In this document: positions 46,201-55,200 of the stretch, in pieces
How the letters are laid out: every line of letters begins with the position of its first letter
Position numbering within the stretch: position 1 is the first letter of the stretch
Source of the DNA: Symbiodinium sp. CCMP2592
Lineage: Eukaryota; Sar; Dinophyceae; Suessiales; Symbiodiniaceae
Assembly: GCA_905221615.1 (NCBI GenBank)
Contig: CAJNDT010004713.1
Coordinates: 214,001 to 278,000, forward strand
Direction: 5' to 3'
Length of the DNA stretch: 64,000 nt
The notes under the pieces: model-generated
The model's database searches: none
What the model was told of the DNA's origin: nothing
What the model saw: the letters and a program-made list of their open reading frames with translations, nothing else
Position numbers and translations under genes: made by a program

Positions 46201-49200
46201 TCTTCAAAGATGCTTCTGTCAAGCTCTGTCCTCCTAGGATTGGTGATTAAAATCCTGCAGCATCCTAATGACCGAGACTGGGAATTATGGTATACTCCGT
46301 ATGATGGGTAATGCAGGATTCATATCATCAACAGTAAGGTCCCAGTTCTAAGTGGAGATCATGGTCGAGCATATAGCCTGTTTGGTTTCTCGGTACTGCG
46401 AATGTAGTTCCTTCTGTGGTTATGTATTCATGTATTGGCGCCTGTGCATTTACATGTAGATGTGTATGCAGGTCTATGTTTTGTTTCGTGTTTTTACAAA
46501 CAGAGTAGAACAGTAACGGATAGCGACTAAATGTATGCATGCAAACGCACACACTTAAACATAGGTATATTTGCATACATATTATACACTTAGCTACATA
46601 CGTACATTTATACATGTCCACATATGTGCATTCCCCCGCACATGTGTACATGCACACCTGAATATACACATGTATATGTACGTGTATATATGTATGTACG
46701 TACGTACGTGTGTATTGTAAAGACGCTGTTGGGAAGATTGAGTTGGTTGGGTTCCGGTTCTTCACGTAAGTGTGGATGGACTTCAGAGGTTACAAGCATG
46801 CCGATCCATGCAACGAATGCAAACCGATCAAGTTTTGAAAAGGCTTAGCGCCCTCTTGGAGCTGTTGCGGCTGTTTCATCACTTTGCGATGTCGTTCGGT
46901 CCCAAGGCGCGTCTTGGAAGGTTGGTGGCACACGTCACGGCAGCGCCACTCGGGCTAACCCTCCCAGACGAGGGCGGGTTGCCCCAAGAAGCGCTGGAGA
47001 TCCTTCAGGCCCTTGACAGATTGAAGAGCGGGCTCTTCCAGGCAGACAGCCAAGCCACGGAGCAAGGGACGATCTCGGAGGGCACATTCAGTCAGCTTGT
47101 CCATCTCTTCGCACAGTTTCGTCGCGTCATGAACAACAACATTGGCGACCGCGCAGTTCTTCCAAAGGAGGACAGGAAGGCAGTGGGCCGTTACATCCAA
47201 AGGGAGCTCCTCCCCATCATCGCACTGGCCCCTCTCCCCAACCGCATGTACACCAAACCTTGTGGTTATGCGGGGGACTATCTGACGATAAAGATGATGT
47301 ACGACCACCGCAATCCGGAGTTCCATGGCGAAGGCAACCTGGGCCCCATCCTACATGAACTCTTTATCAAGGTCCCAGCTTTTCAGGCTGTCTGCAATCG
47401 CCGTGGGCTCCTGGCAAACGAGGTCGCCGAAACCATCGCTGCCGCGGCGTCCGAAGGCAGGGCTGCACAGATCACGAGCCTGGCCTGCGGCCCTGCCCAA
47501 GAGACCCTCAGCTGTCACCTCAAGATCTAGAGTGGGGTTTAGGATGTAGGTCCCACGGGATGAGGTCAAGCTTGGTCACGGGCAACAGTTCATAACAGGC
47601 TTGGGCTTTTCACCAGATGCTGGAAGTGCAGGATGCTAAGAAGTTTCAGAACCACGGCAGAATCAAGGCCCTCTGAGGACTTTTGAGCTTCCAAAATATG
47701 AAGTCATTTCAGTCAGGGACAGCCACTGACGTATTGCAATGGCCCAACAGCCAGTGGTCACTAGTCTTCCGTGACGAAGAAGCTGTTGACTATAGTCTCC
47801 TTAGGGAGTATTTTTCATATAAAGAACCGAATAAAGGGGGGTACAGAAGAAGCTGTTGAAGTGAGGATCTTCGACATCTACGAGACCTTACCAGATCCCG
47901 CCTCGCTCCAAACGTCGCTTTTGGACATCGACAAGCAACTCGCTCCGGAAGTGCCCAAGGTAAGTAACCTTATTTTTTTGGGGGGGGGACTATCATCCCT
48001 AAGTAATTCCAAGAAAGGTCCGGAAGTTCCCACATAACCCTTTTTTGGTGAGTTTACTACAATCCCTACATATTCCCCACCAAAAATATCCGGATGTTCC
48101 TATCAAGGTCAAAGCCTGAAGCTCCAGTTCCTAAGCCCCAAGCCCTGAAGCCTCAACCCTTTAAATACCCTACACTACTATGTGCTTAAGAACCCCCCAA
48201 AAAATAAAAAAAATGTATTCCTTATGGTGGTAATATAGGGATTATTATTTTTAGTTTTTGGTGGTTTCTTAAGCAAATAGTAGCTACACTACCCTATAGA
48301 TCCCCTTTAGAGGATCCCCAAAACCCCGAAACCTCTCAACCCAATGAAACCCCCAAACCATACACCACTAAACCTTCGGCCCACCAGTCCGGGTCCAATC
48401 CTCTCACAAGTATTCCTCTCATTACGACTATTGATCGCATTTATCGTCACTGCTACAACGTTTCTTAAAATATTACTGCTTGTAAGGGCCACTCTGAGGG
48501 TTCGAATAGTATTATTCGCACTATCATCATTGCTAAAACGTCCTTTTATTTTTACGAACTGTAAGCGCCCATTTCCGGGTTCGAACAAAGACACCTACCC
48601 CAATCCCTAAACCAAACACCCGATCCCTAAACCCCGAACCCTTCAAAAGGAACCCCGTAGACCTAAAAGTAGATCCCTTAATCGGTGTTCCTAGAAAGTA
48701 CCCTTAGCAGTATAGGGCCCCAAATTTTCCAGATCCTCCCGGGGGTCTAGGTTAGGGACCCCCGTAGACCTTCGAACGAGACTGAGGCGTGCCCTGGAGC
48801 TGATCGCCGCCGCAGCGGAGGAGCGCCGTCTCACGGAACACCTCCGGCTTCGGAAGGACCGGGCTTCCTGCAGTTCCTGGGGGGCTTCTTTGGGGTTTGA
48901 GGGTTTAGTCACGGCTTTAAGGGTTTAGTTTCGAGTTTTGGGTGATTTTGATGGGTTTCTGGGACGGTGATTCCTGGAGTCTAGGGTTTCTTGGGGTTTA
49001 AGTGTTTTTGGGTTTGCGGTTTGGGGGCTTTTGGGCTTGAGTTTAGCATTTGGGGTTTGTTCAAAGTTTTGGGTTTGGGGTTTCGGATTCTTGCCAGGGT
49101 TCTTCATCGCCGACTTTACGGGTTCGGCACTTAGAGGCCCAGGGGACTTAGCAAGTAGGTTGTAGGTAGAGTTATAAGTTCCGTAAATGGAGTCACCCAA

Positions 49201-52200
49201 GTTTAACCCTGCAAATTTCACGCCGACTTATAAGTCACCTGGGCCTCCAACTAGGGGTACTGAGAAAGGTGGTTGAGGGGTCCGATCGTTTTAGCAGGGT
49301 TCTAAACGAGCTTGTTGCTGGGCTTGATTTTCTGAAGAAGCGGTTGGGTTAGGATTGGATATTATGGCCAGTGGTTTTACTAAACCCTAAACCCCTAAAC
49401 CCTAAACCCCAAACCCAATTTCAAGGTATGCCAGCAGTTCAGTATCCCCACGGCTTTACTTCCTCTCAGCTCCCAGACTAGACCTTCATCCCAAACCCTG
49501 ACCCCTCGACTCTACCGCGTAAACCAGATACCCCAAAACCCCAAAACTTAGAAGCCCCATAAACCCTAAACCCTTAAGCGCTACATCCTGAAACACCCCT
49601 ACAGCACGGTGTCAGAGGCAAACTTGATCCACCTGGCCCTGGGCCGTCGCAGCGTGGACGTACAAGAGCAGGATACGGCGCGGGGTTGAGGGTTGCGGAT
49701 ATATGTGTGGCTATAGCGCAATAGGGTTCTCAAACTTCGGGCTGCGGGGTTATAGGATTGTCACTGTAGGGTTGTATAGCGCTTGCTGTGGGGTTGTAGG
49801 GTTTCGGGTTGTTGGGTTGGCCTATACGGAGCTCACACATCTTGTAGCCAAAAGCGAGTCAGGCTTGTTGCTCCGCTCTCTCCCCGATGTGAGAGTGCAG
49901 TAGTTCATTCGGCTTTAGGTCCCAGTAAGTTTCAAGTCTTCGGGATGATATCAGGACCTGGTCTATACGATTGGCCTCATCGACTACTTCGACGATGAAG
50001 CTTGGTCGAACCTCGAGAACTAGCTTCTTTCTGCACCGGCAGGATCCAATAGTGTAACTTCAGCTGACAGTGTCGCCTTGTGCTACCACCAACATCAGCC
50101 TAGTGTTGTCTGTAAGCAAGATGCCGGAGCATTTTCCGTTTCACTCGGTCCGTTTCACTACGGTACCGTCCCAGGCGTTGCGCATGTTCTGGGTCTCATG
50201 TTTGCCTGAGGGGTTGCATCTGTAGGACAGCGACCCGAGTTGGGAACGATTGACTGCTGAACTTACTGTAGCGCGGCCGAAGCCCGGACACGCACGCTCC
50301 CGACGGATTCTACACACATTTTTTAGTATAATATAGAGCACTGACTTAATATAATATCATAAACTTTTCTATACATTATTGCGAACATAGCGGCCCTAAC
50401 ATCCTCTCATGTAAGTACGCTGTACTACGTAAGAACTCAGCGCCCCTTTGAGTCCTTTGGGATCCCCACAGCCGGCAATATATTAACCTAGTATAATACA
50501 CTATACGGTTCCATACTATACTGTAATCTACTATATTATAATATACTGTATTTTAACATACTATAATGAACTAGAGTATACTATACGATTCCCTACTATA
50601 CTCGAATATAAAATTAATGTATCTACCAGCCCGGGGCCCCAGGACATGGTTGTGAAGCTCCTCTCTCTGGCGCACGACATGCTCCGGCCGGGTGGGCGAG
50701 TGATCGTGGGAAATTTCCACACAAGCAATCCGGACAAGGTGGGAAAATTTTTGGGGGTCTGGGGTTTTGAGGGTTTAGGGTTTAGGGTTCAGTTTAGGGG
50801 TTTTGGGTTTAGGGTTTAGGCAATCCGGACAAGGTGGGAAAATTTCCGGCAGCTTCGGGTTGTGATACTCTCCATGGGCCCACAGGTCCATGTGCCTATA
50901 CAGCATGCTGTTTCCCTAACGTTGCTATGTCGGAACCTATGTGAGGCCTCAGCAAAAATTGAGTTCGTACGCTAAGAGCGCATGGAGTTTCATGGATTGC
51001 GGGGGTCAAAAGCATCGTAAGCGGCGCCGTGCTTGATGAGGGCTGCCGGAGGTTCGAGGCATGAAGCTAGTATTACTATACTACTATAGTACTACTATAC
51101 TACTATACTATACTACTATTATTACTACTATACTACTATACTATACTACTGTTATTGCTATACTATCTAGTACCATACTACTATACTATACAAGGCAAAG
51201 GAGTGCACGGTTCAATTCTTCGAAACGACCTCAGAAGAAGGCGGCCGGTAAAGAGGCCATGGCAACAAAGAGCGATGGTAAAGTACACATGGGAGTTTCC
51301 GAGAATCAGGGGTACCATATTTTTAGGGTACTTACACTGAGGATCCCACTGTTTAGGGTACTATAGTAGGATCCCTTATATTTCGGAAACCCCCACCTGA
51401 CCGGGGGAGACATGTGAGACTTGAGTTACCTGACGGGACTGTTTCGATTGGAGTGGGGAACGTGTGGTTCGCCTTTGCTGTCTGATTTTCTGCAAGCCTT
51501 TGAACCTCACATGTTGCTTTAAAAGGTCGCAGGCGTTGTCATCGCAGCAAAAATTGCGCCAAAGCCGTGGAAACACATCATGTCCGCCGCAGGCATTTAT
51601 GGACTATGTCATGGAATGGCCGCTCATACATCGCGATGAGACCAAGATGCATGCCCTGTTCAAAGCCTCGAAGTTTGGGAAGCCGTGTGACCAGATTCAC
51701 TTCGAGGCGGCTGGTGTGAACCTCTTCGCCGAGTGCTCCAGGAGCTAAGCCAAAAGTGGCCCCATGCGGCACGGGTTTGCGAAGTCTTGCCCTCGTTGCC
51801 CAGTTATGACAATTATACTGAGCCGTAGTAGCTGTGTCCATTTACCCACGAGGGAGACGGGTCATCTTCCACATCTTGTTAAACTGGACAACACGGTACT
51901 TGCTGCGTCCACCTGAGCGTACTGCAAGCTACTGTGGAGGACTGCCCCGATTTTCCATGGTTTGGAAGGGCAGGCCCGGGAGGGCAAGGCTCGGCAATGC
52001 AAGGAAATCTAGGGGTCGGAGTAGTTGGTAATGCTGTCCCCTTTTACAAGATTGGAGTTAGAGAGTCATAGCTTTTCTAACATGAAGGCCCCTGTATTTG
52101 ATGCGTGCCCTAGTTACTTGGTTGATGTGAGGTTTTGTCATGCTTCCATTTAAGTTGGAAACTGGATGTCCGGATTGCCCTGCATGCAAAAATCCTAGAG

Positions 52201-55200
52201 GGAATACCAGCGCTGTATTCATCCTCTTTACAGTTTCCAACTTATGGGGGTTATTGAGAAAGTTGATGCTCCCACAGTAGGCGTCGATGTAAATCGACAT
52301 GCTCGCAAGTCCCGTTTATGAGTCCGCTCGCGCTCTTCCAGCAGTTCCAGCGGCTGTGCTGAATCACCCACAGAGTTCTGAGTACCTCAGTTCTGCTTCG
52401 GCTGAGGCTTTAGAGCTAAGGTTTCACAAGACTCTACATACCAGATACAGAACACCATGTAGCGATGAAGCTACTCAGGACCTCAGGGGCAGCACACAAC
52501 TGAGTGGACGGTATACGGGTTGAATAGCTCGTTGCTTTGGGATGGCGACAGGCGTCGCCAGCCAGACGCAACGAAAGCTTGTGCTTGCGGTGCACCTAGA
52601 AAGATTGTGGTTGTCAGAAAAGACACATGCAGGCTACGCAATGTCACGTGGACTAATATTCCACGCCCATAGCATTCCCAAAGACTTCTCCTGCGATGTT
52701 CATCCCTGCAGGTTCAGGTTATGGTTGAAAGCAGTGCTGCCGGTTGCGGTGTTGTTCTGCGCAGCAAACAGACTACTGCTTGGTGTGCAGTCGAGAAACT
52801 GAGCTTCTATGGCAGGACTGCTTGTGCTAGCTTCTAGGGCGTCGTCTAGGGTTTATAGTAGTTCCGCACGACATAGTAAGAACTAGTGCTGCGATTTAGG
52901 CTCCTTGGTACAGACAGATTATGCCATACCCCACAAACCTGTTCCAGTTGTTCGGGCTGCTATCTTTTCTGCAACTGTCAACTCCACACACCTCCAGGTG
53001 AAGAAGATGAGCCCTAAACCCCTGAGCGTATGAAGAAGATGAACCCTAAACCGTAAACCCTTGAACCCTTGAACCCTAAACCTTCGAAACTCCACACACC
53101 TCCGGGTGAAAAAACGATGAACCCGAAACCGTAAGCCCTTGAACCCTTGAACCCTGAAGCCTCGAGGTGAAGAAGATGCAACAGCGAGGGCAGTTGGATA
53201 CGAATGTGGAAGATCCGCTCCTCGGCCCTGAGTTTGTGATTCGAGGTAGGGGTGCCTCAAGTTAGGGACCCAACAAGCACGTAGGCATAAGGATCTTATA
53301 GGGATATCCCTACCGTATTGGGCTTCATTCTAAGGGGGTTTATATGGGATATCCCTATCCTATGTTTTTGCTTATGTGCTTTTTTGGGTGCCTTAAGTCA
53401 CAGATGTAGAAGGCGGTCTTATAAGCACTCTGCAAGGGATGTAGAAAACCGGGTGAGCCTACTTACTAAGTCCCTTGGGCCTCTAAGTGGGCTCACTAGG
53501 GATCTTGGTGCCTGCGTCTCGCGGGTGTCCTTTCGGAAGTTTGAGATACTGGCAATGATGGGTCGGACTTGTTTATACACACCGGATGGAACCCAGCAGC
53601 AAGCCCGAACCGCAACTGCGTGAGCAAAATCTCTTGGTTTCTAGGGCCTGAGCAATTGGCAGTGGCCTGCACCCCCCTTACAGTCCTTGTACAAGGACAC
53701 CAAAATGTAGATCCAACCCCTGAACCTTGAGCCCTACCCGTATCAACCATGAACCTTAAAAGAAAAAATCTGTTCTAAGTGTTGATGCTTTCGGTACAAA
53801 TCAAATTCCTACCGATTCCTGAACCCTCCAGCCGATCTCAGCTAAAACCCGGAAAGGCCAATGGAAACCCAAACCCTGTATCCCGTGTAGAACCTGGTGC
53901 TGCCTCGTATACATCAAACAGCTGTAACAAAATGTTAGAAGGCCTCATAAGCCGAAAATCGTTCGTTTCTGATTTCTAACCATCACGATTGGGTCTTGAG
54001 CTACCACAAGGCCCTCGAAGAAGCTGGGACAATTGGGAATGCTCTTCCGTAGCAAGAGATCCCAACCAAAAAAAGCGAAACCTACCCATGGGTTACTTCA
54101 GGACATTCGCACAGACATGTCTTAAACCTTCAGTCGTAAGGCATACGGTCGCAGTCCTAAACATTGAGCCCTCGTAGTTGGGAGCTAGCACAAGCGCAGT
54201 TCGCAGGTTCGACCTCTTCATTTCATCGACGAACATCCGGTACTGCCTGCCTTGCATGTGGGAGCTGCTTTAAAATTTTCGGTCCAAACAACACGAGCAC
54301 CTAAACCCTAAGCGCACACACACACACACTTCAGCTGTAGCTGTTCTCGATGGAGTTCCATTAAGGACCATACTTTAGAACAAGTCGTCGCTCGAGACAT
54401 TTCCGCATCGTATCGGATGTTTGGGTGATCAGGCACATCTTTTCCTGTTGTCTACTCCGCAGGAAGACGTATTGTGGGGTTGTGTTACTTAGACGCCCAA
54501 GGGACTTAGCAAGTAGGTTATAAGCAGGATTATAAGTAATTACCCTAAATGGAACTGCCCCAATAATAACCCTACTTATAACCTACTTACTAAGTCCCCC
54601 GGGCCTCTAAGTAGTGCCGTCAAAGCTTTCGGCTCCCGCTTAATCCGGGCAGAGGCAGTTTGCATGAGAAACCTTCAATGACAGTCTGGTGCTCAGTAGG
54701 GAACGGGGGCATGGATCCCGATAGTAGTCCCAGTATAATCCCCAAGAGTAGTCCCCATAGTCCATCCCCTCATTCCCTACTAAGAGCAAAAACAGTAAAG
54801 GACCCCTTATAGATCCCGTTATAGGATCCCTTATAGGATTCCCCTTAAAGGAACCCTAAGGCCATTCCCCCTAAACCCTAAACTTTTTAAGGATCCCATA
54901 CCATTCCCTACTAAGAACCAGACAGATGATCGCCGGATGAGTTCTCAAATGCAGGGGGTCTCTGCTCTAGGACTTTACTTGGCGTTCTTCTGGTTGGCTC
55001 TTTAGACTTTAACTTTTTGGGTTTCTATATGAATTATAATAAGGAGGCTAAAAGTGTAACTTTTAGGAGGGGTTCAGAAGTGAGCCAAGTTTAGGGGCCT
55101 AAAAAATGACCTGTACTCTTCGTTGGGGGCTCCTCAATATCATTATGGTATAATATAACCCCAAAACCTATTCTAAATGCTAAGGCCCCTGTAGCTCGGG

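Noticed and set aside
46955-47326. Minus-strand 123-codon frame
   Set aside because: Shadow of methyltransferase exon 1; the + strand carries the family motifs. Likewise 35407-35874 is a shadow of the 35316 exon.
47960-47967. Good GTAAGT donor after methyltransferase exon 2
   Set aside because: Phase 0 at this donor cannot join exon 3 (phase 2 start) in frame, and it would add residues the family lacks. The GC donor 7 bases upstream fits. It stays an alternative if exon 3 is wrong.
53535-53570. TTTGAGATACTGGCAATG as the DPFELF exon of NAT10
   Set aside because: The phase does not match exon 6. The correct exon was found at 54207 (FDLFISSTNIRY).
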